From Ectocarpus siliculosus (taxonomy: Eukaryota > Sar > Phaeophyceae > Ectocarpales > Ectocarpaceae): a DNA stretch of 64,000 nucleotides. The stretch is from contig FN649758.1 of NCBI GenBank assembly GCA_000310025.1, positions 4,061,781 through 4,125,780 on the forward strand, read 5' to 3'. Of this stretch, positions 21,801 to 36,400 are shown in pieces. Under the pieces are notes generated by a model. The model searched no databases, was not told the DNA's origin, and saw only the letters and a list, made by a program, of their open reading frames with translations. The position numbers were made by a program, and so were the translations under genes. Every line of letters begins with the position of its first letter. Position 1 is the first letter of the stretch.

Positions 21801-24800
21801 ATAACCTGGGTAGAAGTCAGACACGATTTTAACGTGCTACATGCATTCGGGGATGCGGCTACTGGTTCGTTTTATGCATTTTCATATCATGATCGTACCT
21901 GCTCCTGGAAAGGTCTCCGCTAAGAAAACGTTGAGGTCGTCAGCCCTCTGCTCGCAGAGGTACCAGTCGATGAATAGCCTGATTTCCAAACAATACCGAA
22001 CACCACCAAAAAACAAGATGGGCCAGCGGAAGGTAAGGGTCGGGGCGAACGATGCATTGTAGTGCACAATGGTACGACTCTTCGGATGTTGACCACATCA
22101 GACCTATACAGAAATTAATCTGCACTGGCGGCACCGTCGGAGCGAAATAAAAAAATGGGTACAACGTACTCCCGCCAGCGCACCTGGTAGGCAAGGTTCC
22201 TCCTTCCGAGCCAAGCACGTCTTGGAGAAACGCACCGCTCCCGCTTTTTAGAGCAGTTTCCAACGCCTCAGCTCTGCCAAAGCCGAATTGAAAAAGGTCA
22301 CGTGTTAAACAACCGCACGTAGATACCTTCACAACACGGCGCGTTGTCAACGGCCATGTCTGGTGTGTGTCGATTGACCAAGGCAAGTACCAGCGGTTGC
22401 ACAAGATAGTCAATCAAAAGGGTGTAGCTGGAGCGATGTTGGTCGAATCAATCTTCCCACCTGGTTGAAATTCAATCGATTTTGCAACAGCTCTCTTCGA
22501 AATCAATCATGCGACGCCCGACTACAGATACCACATATTCAATCGGTGTTCGTAGAAGCATACGGTACGAAAAGAACAGAACAAGAACATCCTGGGGCAT
22601 GGTTTCAACCCGCTCGAGACCCGTCTATGAAGGACATCTGTTGATCCATACCTGTCAAAATCTCCTCTCGCCAGTCCGTCACAGCAAATATCCAGAGGGC
22701 CCCACAATCTCGAGCTGCGTCATCAAACATGAACCACACCGACAGAGCAGGCACCGAACGCAGTTTGTTGCGCAACGATCTACGTGATAGACTTGCGACA
22801 TTAAAACATTTGACACAAGCGTCCAAGTGTGTCCAAGCCGCTTGGACCCTGACCCTGGCGAAAACAATCAAATTTCCTCAACTCCAACCCGCCCCTCAGC
22901 CAATCACAGAAAGGAACCGGTCCTTGAGAAGCTTGTGTTCAGCACTCATTCAACCCCCTAGCCGTGACGACAGACCTAAATCTCCATCAAACATATGTTC
23001 CATTTACGTGAATAACACCTTGGGTGCGGACAGTCTGCAGAAAGTACGGGGTGTCAAACTTTCGTCAAATATTGATCCTACTGTCCGGAACTGCCCCGAG
23101 TGCCCAAGCTCGCAAAGACTCGTCCTCCCACATTGGAGATTTTCTACAGTACCTCAATCAATTCGATAAATGGGATCAGATCACAATCGAAAATGTTGGA
23201 GATGGAATACCTGTCGATATCGTCACCAATTATGTTTGCGACGCCATGCGCCATCAAGAGCTGCATGACCTCTGTGGCCGCAGACGTCGACGGTGGCTGC
23301 AACTTCATGTCGGCTTCGAAGCCGCTCCCGAACCGGTGCTTGAGGTGCTGTGTGGACCCGAGACATCGCAGCCGCCCATTCACCTGTTTTTCGGACAGGG
23401 ACATTGGCGCAGAAGATAGGAGATGATGAACTAGGTGTGGGGTAATCCCGAATGTCATCCACCCAAGGAAAGGTACCACACGCCGACAGCCATGCCCCAA
23501 GTCTCTGTTTAAACTCCTACCCCGATAACCATCCCACTGTCCGCCGTTGCGACCGAGGGAGGACAGCTGGGTCAGGTATGCACAAGCCTACAACTTTGTG
23601 CACGTACGAACAATGATCGGTTTCGGCGACGAGAGCAACGGCTTCTTTGTGCTACACTCGAAGTTTCAACGTACAACACCCCTGTTCATTGTCAGTCCTA
23701 CCCGTTAGAGGAAAGCGAAGAAAAAGAGCAGCAGATTCAGTTCGCCGTGGGCCGCTGGAGAGATGTTAATTTCCGACCGACATTAGCGCAGCAACTGCAA
23801 ATAGCTTAACAAGTACCACGGCCGACGAGCGGGGCCCAGTCCTCGGAGTATCGGATGCGTTCCACACAAGCATATATACGTATACTGACTGCATACCAAG
23901 TGGAGAGAACTGGAGATTGCGGGAAACCGTGTGATAACTCAGTGTACATTGCGGAGTGCGGCGATACAACAGCCGAAATAACGAAAGGTGCGATTTCGAA
24001 GTGTAAAGATTGGAGCGTGCGTCATGCTCCTGCAAATTGCTCTGAATCTCGAATATAGCCTTGAAACCTGGAGCACACATTCACACGACATCCCAATGAT
24101 GTGTGCCTGTGCCTTTGTGAAACTTTGGCAAATACTATCGGCACTACCGCAGCACCAAAGAACGTGCTTCGCACACATAGCGTTCTCCCCCAGAGCTATA
24201 TAGATAGATGTTCCGATAGACAGTGTTGGTTATTCTCACTCAGATTCAAGCAAGCTGTGTTCTTCTCAATTTAGGAAGAGACGATTTCCCCGAAAGTTCG
24301 CGCGCACTGCGTGTGGTTGGTGACGACAACACATGTCCTCAAGAGGGTGACATTTCCGGGCATATTCTATAGATGTAGGCGCAACGACGGCGTCTGCAGC
24401 GGTCTCCACGGTGCTGACAACTCGGCTGCCGCTTGGCGCCTGGACCGGCGACGGTGCGGAGAGAGCTGTCCCCGTCGGCGCAGGAAAAAGAGAGAGGCGA
24501 CAGGGGTCCTGGCGCGAGCCCGCCGAAATTATGTCGAAAACGTCTTGACTGGAGAGTAGCGCGAGCGTAGTCACTTCGCCTTTAGGCATCGGGTTCTGCT
24601 TGTTAAACGCCCGAAAGTGGGAAGAACTAGATTGAGCCAAAAATAACCACCTTCACTACGTGTGCCCTGTCCACAGAAAATGTCAAAGTAATGACGAAAG
24701 GTACCGCAGTAGCAAAAACACCCGCCCGTAAAGACTTGCCACCTTTGATGCCGACCTGGGTAAACGAGCGGGGGAGGCTTCTTCGACACTTTGCTCGTGC

Positions 24801-27363
24801 ACAGTATACCGCAGCAGAATGTGCTGCTCTCCATGTATATATGTATCTATATATTTTTCATGTCCTCACTTCAAGTCAGCGCTCACAGCACTAGTGCCGT
24901 TTACTCCAACTCGTGGTCACACAGAAGAGCCCCTCTCTACCCTCCCCTCCTGCAGTACCTTTGCCTACGATTTTTAATGCGGAGGCGAGAGAAAAACTCA
25001 CTTTGCAAGCAAAGCTCGCTTACGCTGAGATTCGAACCCCTGACCTGACCTCTAGAAGGTTTCGAGGATACCAACTAGACCACCGCGGCGACCGGCTTGT
25101 TGGCGTCGCCCGAACATAATCCTCCTAACCAGCATCACTCCATCGCCGGCAGCACACTTCACAGTGGCACGAAAATCGAGAAAATCGCTTCAAGCCGCGA
25201 CCGATCAACGGTGCCGAGGCAAACAAAGACCTATTGACAGCCGTGCAAAGCCCCTCCCTTACCATGATGCCGATGTTGTTGCATAGACTTTCGGCTTCCT
25301 CCATGCTATGTGTCGTCAGAATCACGGAGCACTCTCTGTCGGTGGTGGTCATCCGGCTGATGATGTCCCACATGAATCGTCTCGCGATAGGGTCCATTCC
25401 CGTAGATGGCTCCTGCGGTTCGACATTATGGTGATATGTCGTGTGTCATTGCGCGACATCGTGTTGTCTGGCGACACTGCCAACACTCTTGCGGATCGAG
25501 TGGCTTATTCTCGACATGCCGATCGGTTCATCACCCCAACAAAAATGCTAGGCATACGGTTTGTAACGATAATAATATATCACGGCCGTGCTTCTGTCTC
25601 TCGTCAATATCGCTGTACCCGACAGCTTGTCGACAAGAGCGAATCAAAACCTGGGATTGCCACCCCACGGGTCCCCATATTGCAAGGAAAAAGGTTATTG
25701 ACCCATCGCCCGTAGAAAACGGGGCCCACCACAGCACAAAAAGGTAAACGGAACCTGTGCATCATAACGGTCAAACTGCGCCCTTTGAGTACTATTGCGT
25801 TTGGGCACATCAAGTTGCGCCTGGACCGCTACACACCTGCCCTGCAGTGGACGCATACGACCATTGTAGGCAATAGCAGTACGAAGGGCCACATGAGAAT
25901 GCCTATCCAAGGTACTCACACCCTTGGCAGTCTACTCACATCCAAGAACACGACCCTGGGGTCTCCAATCATGGCGATTGCCACCGAAAGCTTGCGCTTG
26001 TTTCCTCCACTAAGCTCGAACGCCTGCGATGGTTGGGCCCGCAACCGAAACGGCCGAACAGAGTGAGACAGGCTGGACACAATACAAAGACTACAACACA
26101 TTACGATGGCCAGGTGTGCTGTTGCACCTACTATGAATCGCAGAGTCACTCGCACCACAAAGGTAGGTCACAACCAAAGCCTGCCGAACGGATAGATAGC
26201 ATGATTCATTCATGCCAGAGAGGGCATGCTGGGGAAGCAAGGGTGCGACTTCTGCACGCTAGAACGGGAGAGAATGGCGTGAGTCCATTGACGCTGTCTA
26301 AAAAAAAACAACCCCGGCGTCATTGGCCTTCCCCGACGGAAACTGAATGAAGTGCGTGTGGTCTACTCGTTACCTTCGTCTCGCGGAACGACGTCAGGTC
26401 CATCTGCTGCATCTTCTCGCCGGCCACATGCCCTATCCGGTTCTCGTTGACACCCTTGATCCGCGCGTACAGAAGCAAGTGCTCCTCCACCTAGGTCATC
26501 AAGACGAAAAAACCAACGTCGAGAATATGCTAGCATCGCCATCGCGCGGTTTGCCGTACGAAAGACAAAAAAAAACTCGCCTCGGCTTCACATGGTCCCC
26601 AGTGGAGAAACGAGAGGGGTAATCGTATCTGCCTATGCTTGGCGACAACAATAACGTCGCACCATAGGAGGAGTCACTACTGAAGCAACATCGGCCTTGA
26701 TTATTGCACGGACTATCGAAGATCACAAAAGAAACCACATTCCGGTGATGACTTTCTGGGAATTATGAAAATACCATTCGGGAGGTTTCTTGGACAGATA
26801 CCACCGTCGACCCCCCGGACAACATAACCTGCAGCGCGCTCGCCGCCAGTAATCACGGATGTGGTGTGTAGTAGCAACGGTGTTTGACACAGCGATTGCT
26901 TTCCAACACCATTGCTGACAGCAAAGGTATCGCGACAACAAGGGGATGATAGCAAAGGAGATGCCGTCGTATTCCCCCCGCAAGACTGGTTCTCCTTGTT
27001 GCTGGCAGTAAACGGGGTGTGACAACAACAGCGTGTGCGGCGGTGTTCCTTCCAAGAATGATATTTGTACCGGCAATGGGCAATGGCTGGTTGTTGTGAC
27101 ATGATGTGGTGTTTTCTCCTGCACATGGCGCTCCCGCAGCAACGGTGGGCGCTGCGCAGGCCTCAGCATGCGTTGGCATAAGAGGCGAAGGTTGTTTGTT
27201 GCTTCGCAAAACGCTCGTGATGGAGTTTGGAGGCGCCACTGCACGAGCCGCGAGTGCTTGAGAGGATGTGTTACTACCTCTCCGTACTGTCGGTGGTCTT
27301 CTCCATGCTGCTGCTGGTAGTTATGGTGGGCTTTGGGCACCCTGCATCCTGCATGTCGTCCTC

Positions 27364-27401
<38 letters not shown>

Positions 27402-30400
27402 TCACCTCCCGGTTATTACCCGAGGTATGCCCAGGAGCTCCGTGGTAGAAAGCGTTGCAACTTAGGGGGGGTGCAAATCGAACGTGACCCGTGCGTTAAA
27501 ATCAAAATCGCTCATCACGCTAGGAGTTCAAAAACTCTTGTCACCGGGGTCTGGTTTCCTGGATGCCGTGGCTTCTAATATGATCTACGGTAGTTCACTG
27601 GCGCGGGGGAATCTTCGGTCAAAATCAAACACCGACATCACGAAGACAATCGTCGCTAGCATCGCCCCGTAACTCTGGATCATGTCCGCCCACCTCTCAA
27701 CTCACCGTCAGAAGATCCAGCAAGGCGTCATCTTGAGGGCAGTAGCCGATATACCGACGGAGTTGGTTCTGTTTGACACCATTCAAGACAGCAGCGATCA
27801 GCAATTCTAACGAATAGACCCAAATCAGCATGAAAACGTGCGCAACTACTGAAGGCTTGTTCCGAGCTAGGCCCAGGTGTTAGCTAAACCGCCGCCCGTC
27901 CTGCCCATAATCTTTCACAACTTCAGAATCTATGCGAATTAGGTTTGGCGAGAAGGGATCTAGCTGGCCACAACCTCCACAGATGACACAATTGTGTGCT
28001 GCCGATACATGGTACAAGGGGGAGGTTTTTCGTGTGCACCACCCACCATGGCCATAAAACACACAACGCGCCCAAAAATCGGCACATTGATGGGGACAAG
28101 TTAGGAGGGCACAAGAACATGATCGACTTTTTCGTGTCCTCGGTTGAGAAGGGCAAATTCCTTTTTTCTACAAGATACCCATGACGTGGAGAAACCAAGT
28201 AGTGGGTTGCGTGGGGTGCTCGCTACGAAAATGTGAGAGCATGCCAGAAAACGCTTCAGAAACACCAATACAGCAAAGGGAAATCTCTTTTTGTGCCGGG
28301 AGTCACCTGCTCCGTGAGAATGTCGTGGCCTGCGATGGATGCCTTCCCACGAGTGGGACAGATGTCTCCGGAGAGGATGCCGAGCGTTGTGCTTTTTCCT
28401 GGTGAGTCGACACACGAAACACGCACAACCGCACGGTCCGCTTCGACAGAATGAAATTTGCAGCTTCATTTCTCGGCAGTCGTGAAAAACGAAAAAATAA
28501 ATGGAGATTCTTTCGCCGAGGCAACGTGAACACTTGCAACACACCTACCCCGCAAAAGATATTCACGTGATGAAATTCGATCGCTGAGCTGGCACAACAA
28601 ATAACGTCTCCAATGCAGGGTACTGCCGCCCGGCGTTCCCGGATCGTCCGTGTTTTCGAGCGCTAAACATCTCGTCCACATGTGTGGATTCTTTGCTTGT
28701 GTGAGCGTTCGGTTGCTCGCCTGCACCGTTGATTCCGAGGAATCCGAAGCAGTCGCCCCTCGCCACAGAGAAGCTGAGCCCCTGCACTGCCACCTTGGGT
28801 CCCTGTGGAAGACAGGACAGCATCGTGAGCGAAAACTAAAAGACTCCGTGACTCGTCCGCGACAAACCCTGCCCAAATAGCATAGCACAGCACAGCGCAA
28901 TCAGGGCGCTACGCATGACAAACTGTTGTTTCTGGAACCGATTGCATCTAGAGCTACTTTCACGCGGCGCTTAATGTTTTAAACCAACAATTCGGACGTG
29001 GGGCACAATCCATCACTTCACGTTTCTTGTCCTTTTCCGCAGCTTGCTGGGTTAGGGTAGTGAACGGATCAGGAATCCACGCCCCTAACACAGTCAGGTC
29101 CAGTTTTCTGTATTCAAGAAAAATTCATGTCATCAGAAAAAATACCTTAAGACCCATAACAACAACAACAGAAATCCGCCGTTCACTCGCCTGCTTGGTC
29201 CTGTAGACCTTCCGCAGGTTGTTAAGGATCACCTCACCACCCCCTTCCCCGTCCCTCAGCACGCCTTCCATCTCTTCCACCCGCCTAGCCTCCGCCGCCA
29301 CATCCTCGTCATCCTCTTCGGGATCAGTGTCGGAGTGTCGATCGGTTTTCGGGTCCGGCCTCAACCAGCCGAGCAGCTTTGGGGACGTCTGGCCGTACTC
29401 TATTGCCAAACAGATCACCAGGTACCCTGCCGGAGTCAATTGTTTGACGAATTACGTCTTATCTGCGCTGATCGTCACTCCGTTCCACGATTCAATGCCG
29501 ATCGTATTTTGAGGACGGGTACCCCACATCAGAGCACATGACCATGCGATAATGGGCCATATACTACCCTCAACCACGAAATACGCCACCAACACGTCAC
29601 GAACGTCACTGTAGGGACAGAGGCGGAACAATTCTCAACACACCAAAGTATGAGTGCGCCATACGCTGAGTCGTAAGACACAACAGTTGAGGATAGGATG
29701 AGGCTTAGATCGTCGGCGTTGCCATCCACGCCCAATTGCCAAAACGACCCCGCAGCGATTTTCCATTAGGTAGACCACCGCATCCGCAAAACAAAAATAC
29801 TGCTCGTATTCAAGCCAAATATCTTGTTGAAAAGGGTCCGCAAACCCCCCAAAAAAAAACTCGAACAAGTCAAACCATCGTTGTTGGTATTCCTCACCCA
29901 CGCAGGAAGCCATTAAACATGCGATGTCCGCTCCCGTGATGATCGCCGAGAACGGGGTCAGCTCCTTCGGCACGCGATCTCTCCCCAGGCTAAGCACATC
30001 CACACACGTCTTGCCATTTTTGCAGAGAACCAGCTGCGCCAACCCGTCCCCCAGACAAAACCTGCCATGGTTAAACAAAAAGTGGAATGAAACCGAAGGC
30101 ACCCACCACCCAAGACAATATTTGCTGTACATCCTCCAAACAAGAAATAAGAAATACGAAAAAAGAGAAGATAAAAAGTATGCCACTGGATTTGACGTTG
30201 GAGGATGTTCTGTTTGTTCGCAAATGGTGCACGTTATTTTTGCTGTTCCTTCTTTCGACGGAACACGGCGTATCGCCTTTTTGTAGGTAAGGGGAGAGAT
30301 TAGTTGGGGGCATGACAACAATTACAACGACAGCTCAGGAGCCAAACCACAGGTGCAAACGGCAAAGCAAAAAAAAACTGAACAGTTCATATATCATTGC

Positions 30401-33400
30401 ACCCCAACGGATCCGGGGGGTCTTGTCGTGAATTTCCCAACAAGGCCGGGCCACCTACATCCTAAGGTGCAAAAAGGCACAGCAAAGCAAGTCAAGAGCA
30501 CCACAACCTTGGCACGCACATCATTCCTCGAGACAATGTGGCCAAGTCTCGGAGAAACTCAACTCAACAACGTTCTCACAACAAACACCCTACGAGTAGA
30601 AGTACCGTGTGAGAACAATAGCAACGTCCCCGTGATGAAGTGCACTCAAAACAACCCTACTCACAGGAAATGAGAAAACACGGAAGGGCGTGTGATAGTA
30701 ATGGGGGGTGATAACGTCAACAGTGGGATGAAGCACGCTCAAAGGGGGAACCCATGTTCAGGCTGTGCTGCCGGAGGGGGGGGGGAGGGGGGGTAATAGC
30801 CAGTGCGGCACAAGCTGCTTCATGACGTTTTACTACTACCCAGTGTATGTTTCGCATAAAAACAGCGAACACAAATGAACGTGTGCCATTGGCACTCCAT
30901 AGCGATTGGGTAGATATTTTGTGTGTGCAAAATGGCAGCAGCAATGTCATGTCGGGCTTGCAACGAATACACAAGCTGGAACAAAGAAGGACACAAGCAA
31001 ATACCAGTAGAAACATCCCCAAGACGATCTGCCCACACAAATGAAACACAATATAAATAAAGTGTGGAGCTCGATGTGGACCCGGCATACCATGGTTTAC
31101 TCGACCGCGGCATGAATAGATCGATGCTACGGGCTCACGTTCCCCCTTCGCGTTGATAACTAAATGACGTTGTGGGGCGTGGAGCCGCCGCTAGAGTCTG
31201 ACGTATTGCAGACTGGGCCGCAGGGCGTTCAGCAGGGTTGCAAACTGGGTCCCAGCCGCGCAGTTTTCTCGCCCTCGTTTGCTTGTGATCACCAGCTACC
31301 AGTTACACACCGCGTGATAAGGGGGGTGCGTAGACTACATGCCGCTCGACGTTAAAAGGCATGCCATCTGAATATCAATGTGTGATCAAATCACGCATTC
31401 TTGGGGGATAAGAAAAAAGCACACAAGTGGAATTGCGAAAATTTTCGGTGGTGTGATGGCTTACACGTATACACGACGGTAGTTTGGTCGTGAAACATTG
31501 CCCTATACCTTGCCATAACAAATAAGACGAAAAAAAACAAAACACCGTCCGGGCCTCGATCATTCTCTAGCGCAACAAAATCTATATAAACCCTTCCTTT
31601 GGATTTTCTGGGACAAGCCTTCGACGCACGCGGGGAGGCGACGCGAAGCAGATATTCGCAGTGCGATCTCTACAACTCGGAACTCACCCTGGGAAAAGTC
31701 GGTAGATCCACTTCAAGCTGGCGTTGATATCCCTCGTGCTCTCGACCAGGTTGAGCACGAAGGATGTCACCATTAGAGCCAGACCGGTCACGAAGTTAAT
31801 GAACAGGACCATGTTTTGGGCAGAGGACGCCGACTTGAAGAAGAAGCTTCATGGGACAAAGAAAGAAATTGAAAAAAAAGCAACAACGGAAAATTGACTG
31901 CGACAGTTTTTTCTAACGTACGGGACATATCGGCAAAGGTGCAGTAAACGAGTGTGTCACCGGAATGCTGACACGATGCTCGAGGGCCCACTTCACGTAC
32001 GTCTAAACGTGCCCTCAAATAATTCAGTGCTAGTGGCACCTTCGTGATCGCGAGGGGCATGTTCTGTACCAACTTCGACCCGTTCCGAGTCCCTTCAGCC
32101 GCGCAAGCGGTCTTACGTTACACAATTCACCCGTGCCGCACTGGCGTAAGCATGTATACTAAATTGTCTTACCGAACCGATACTCCTCTAAAAACCATTG
32201 CCTCAAGTCAACTCGCGCCACACCAGGTCGCGTCACGTACTTCTATGCCACAAGTTGGTCCATGACGCATCGCAAAGTACACGTTAGACATGTACAGCCT
32301 GCGCCGCGGTGGAATGAACACAAACGTAGGCCAAACTTTCACAAAAAAAAAGCGGGGCAGCTGCTACTGCGTGACTTGTTGTGTTAAGGGCTAAAACACC
32401 TCAAGTCCTGATCAAGCAACAGACCTGATGCAGTACGTGAAAGGTGCAACAGCTGGACCGTAGAGCAGGAAGAGGAGAGCCGTAGCGCTGGCAGACTCGT
32501 TAGTGGTATAACCTACAACGTGAGCACAAACGGTAAAAATAGTTCAATACCGAAAAAACAAATAGAAGGAAATGCCACTACCCAACCAGCTACGGCAGGA
32601 GCAGGAGCAGCAAGTCGCCGAGAGAGGTGTTAAGTGCTTTTTTAACCTCAAGATACGTACACTTGTTGTCAAAACCGTGCGTTGGTCCGGAAGAGAGCAC
32701 AATAATACCTACAATGAGACGATCGTACGAAGACAACAACCACAACCCAGGCGATAAGACAAACACATCAGAGCATGTCAAAAAACAATAACAACAAGAA
32801 CCAAAAACCAGTTAGATTTTTAATAGTGATGTGTTTGGTACTTTCATAGACGAGAGACTGGAAATGAGCACAACCAGGTGCAGCAAGTGGGACAAAAAGG
32901 ATGCTTCCCATCAAATCTAGCTACTACAAGGAGCCATCATCAGCCAATGAGACTCACTCTCGATATCGAAGGCGTAGAGGAGGCCCAGGAATACGGAGCA
33001 AGGGATGAGATAGGTCACCACATCAAACACGAACGTGCTCGACCAGTAGGCTGCGATCCCTACTCCGGAGATGATCTGATGAAAAACGAGGTGTTTATGG
33101 GATGTGTGCAGCAACTTGAAGCGTCAGCATTAGTGACATGTACGTTGTGGTCTGCACTCGAACCAACATCAGTTGTTGGCGACACAAGTCTGGTCAACGG
33201 TACACGCCGTAGCAGTACCCAACGGGTCGCAAACATGAGCATGATAGCATCAAACACGTAGTAGGCATACATGTACAGATTCTTGGCAATAACAGTATTG
33301 CGCAGCCACAACCTTGTCCAGGTAATGAACTCAAAAAAAGTCAAAGTGGGTCATGCGGTCATGAAGCTGCGGTTCGTATCGAGTACAACTTTTTGGCAAG

Positions 33401-36400
33401 AACAGTGTAAGTACCCCCGGCTTCAGCTTTCACCACGCGCATGCCGTGCACCGGTATTACCGACGCCCAAAACAAGCACAGAAAGCGAGCGGGTTGGATT
33501 CCTGTCGCGAGGGTTTCTCGGCAACAGGCTGCCTAGCGACCTGTCACCTGCGACTGTATCTCTCAAGACCTTTCTCGTCGCACCATACAGATCCATGCCC
33601 CTAACATGCCTGGACCGCACGAGTTCATCACGAGCCGGGACCCCAGGTAAACCCTCAACTTGGCCACTCATGCCGGACGCGGAACACATGCCATACTGAG
33701 TAGTGGTTGGCTTGCCTGCTGGTGTTTAGCCTTCACTGCCCTCTCCTTCACCACGAAGATGGCGTATGAGGCTGGTAGGAAGCATATGGAAATCACCACC
33801 ATGATGGCCGTGGTGAACCCGTCGATAGTCTGACATGAAGCAGTGAATAGTGTCAAAACAACCGGCATAAACACGCACAATCAGCACACACAACGACGTC
33901 ATCAGGAACCCCTGATCCGAAGCAGCCACAGTGCCTGATGCAGTCTTCATCAGTGGCACACGAAACTGGCGCGATGTGGCTATGATAAAATTAGTTACTG
34001 GTACATCCTTGGGACGATGTTTCCACGGCATCATTCCACGAAGGGAAGGAAGCAATTGTCTAGTCGAGCGTGCGGTCTTTAAATTCGCTATCACAACCAG
34101 GTACCAGTTGAATACCTGACGAGCCAGCTCTTCCCCTCTAGTCCGCGGCAACGGACTGCTCCTGATGGTAATGCTCGGCAAGGCGGTGTCGGCGGTGGCG
34201 GCGGCGGCGGCGGCAGCAGCAGTTTTCTCCTCACCTGCGTTGCTCCTCTCTCCACCTACCGCAACCCCCTCACGCCCTTCAGTGTCACCGCCATCAGCAA
34301 CGACCGCCTGAAGTGCGGCGGAATTAACGAGGTTCACGAAGATGGGAGCTGCGTGTACAGCGGAAGCGTTTATAAGGACGCCGTATGCCAGCGAGCCATC
34401 GCTGTGGTTAGTGCTGTGGTTCTGGAAAAGCCCGTGTAGGTAGCGGTCTTCTTCCAAGCCTAACCGCTGCCGTGGTGTCATCGTGGGTAGGCAAGAAGAG
34501 TTGTCCAGGACGATCGCACCGTACCTGCGGTGGAGGTCATGTAGACACCAAGCGATGGAAACACACGCCGCAAAAAAAGGCGACAACACAAAACATCACA
34601 CTCAAGGACAAGGCTGATCCACAAAAACTACACCGAGCGGGTGAGGGCGATAGAGTGTTGGGACAAAAAGCCGTAAGAAGAACGCTGGTCATTCTCAAAC
34701 GGCAATCGCCCGCCGCTAGAGTTTTCTGTCGGGCGAAAGGACGTTTCGGCATCGGAACCCTCCGGCCGCGGTTCTCGCGCCCGCAACAAAACGAAGCAAC
34801 AAATAAGAATTACCCCGAACAGGGGATACTGAGGGCACCAACGCCCACAAACCAAGGTACGGGAAATCGTGCTTCGTTTCGGAACGTATGCACGGACACG
34901 ACAAATTCAGAAGACAACAACAACGGTGACGGCAATAAAGCAGCAGTGTGACTACTCTACGCACGTACCAACCCCGGAGCACCTAAACTAACAAATCGAC
35001 CAGACCTCGGCAAACAAGCAGTCAAACACTCACCTAGATGCCCCTTGCTCGTCCGCACCCGCCCCTTGCAGCAAGAAGTCACTCATGTACACCAAGGGCG
35101 ACGCTCCCTGTGCGCACCCCCCAAACTGATCTTCCAGTGACGGGCCTTCTCCGGGTGGGAGTAAAACGGAGGTCCCCTCCACAGAAATACCGTCGAAACG
35201 GTCTGCTACTTGTCGCGCGAGCGATTCGGGGTCTTCCGGGGCGTCCATCGGTACCGGGTTTCGTACTCTAGAAGGCTTCCCGGGGTTGAAATTGGTGGCC
35301 GGGGAAAGAAGCAGTGACGGCTGATCGAACATGCTTCGACTACGGGGGTGCACGGGATGTAACGGACGGCGGCGCGGCGCGGGCCGAGAAGACTCATTTT
35401 TGTAAAAATCTGGAGGAAAATAACGGTCAAACTGCGTCAGTACTTCCTTCGCGTTCATGGAGGGTGCCTCCTTGTTAGATTTCTTTCAGCTTAGGTCACT
35501 AAGCGTTGAGGCCTGTCCAGACGTTTCGTGGGTCTGTGCCCACAAAATAAGTTCGTCCGATTCGAAAACAACCCCACGCTTCCTGCCGGCGCGAACCCTA
35601 AAAGGAGATTCCGTTCGTTTCGGCGGAGACGTCAAGACCTCACATGTACAAATCATGTACAAGCACGAAGTACGTGTAGGATACAAAAGTTGCTGCGTGT
35701 GTCGCAGATACGTGAGCGAGAGCAACGCCAGACACAACAAAGTCGGAAGCAACCTAAACAGTAGCCAACGACGAAACTCGTGCACGGATTAGGCAACCGA
35801 TCCAGTATACCCACGTCCACATGTTCACGCCTGCAACGCTTCCTCGGTTGTGATTTCTGTACGCAAGGGCACGTGTTCAAGTCCATCTTTCAGAGGAACT
35901 CGAGGTGGATCGAATCAAGAGCAAAACGAACGCGAGCAACGCGAAGTCGGCGCTCTCACGGTGATGGCATTCATCAGGCCAAAAACAAGCCCTAAACAGG
36001 AACACGGCCGTCGTGAGTCTCTCGCGGCCCTATGGTTCGGTAGTGGCCTTCTCGAATGGCAGCAGAGAGAGTCAATGCGTTTCACTTGCTCCATTCTCAA
36101 CACGCAGCAAACTTGGGCCGCAAGTGTTACCTGCTCCTGAGAAGGAGGAGACCGAGCAAGAAAAGCAGCGTCGGCACGATCAGCTGGAAGAATTGGCTCT
36201 TCTTGTCTCGCATCCCGTACGTCGTGCGTTTCGCCACGAGTGCCTTGAAGTGCACCCAGAACATCCCTCTAGAGGCACGGTCGCGGTCCTCCGCAGCAGC
36301 GCTCCCGAACTCGCGCTTCCTGCTGGTGTCGACGTCTGATGATGGCCAATCTTCTGCCTCCGTCAAGTCATCGCGATCTGTGCGCATTTGCGGTAACGCC

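Noticed and set aside
24950-25110. A functional tRNA gene on the minus strand
   Set aside because: A and B boxes are present but the acceptor stem fails to pair, the T stem is mismatched and the anticodon loop lacks the invariant U33.
33726-34589. A 287-codon minus-strand frame as one exon
   Set aside because: Only 34524-34116 is exon; the rest reads through a GTATTC donor into intron and goes out of frame with the next conserved ABCA exon (33829-33716).
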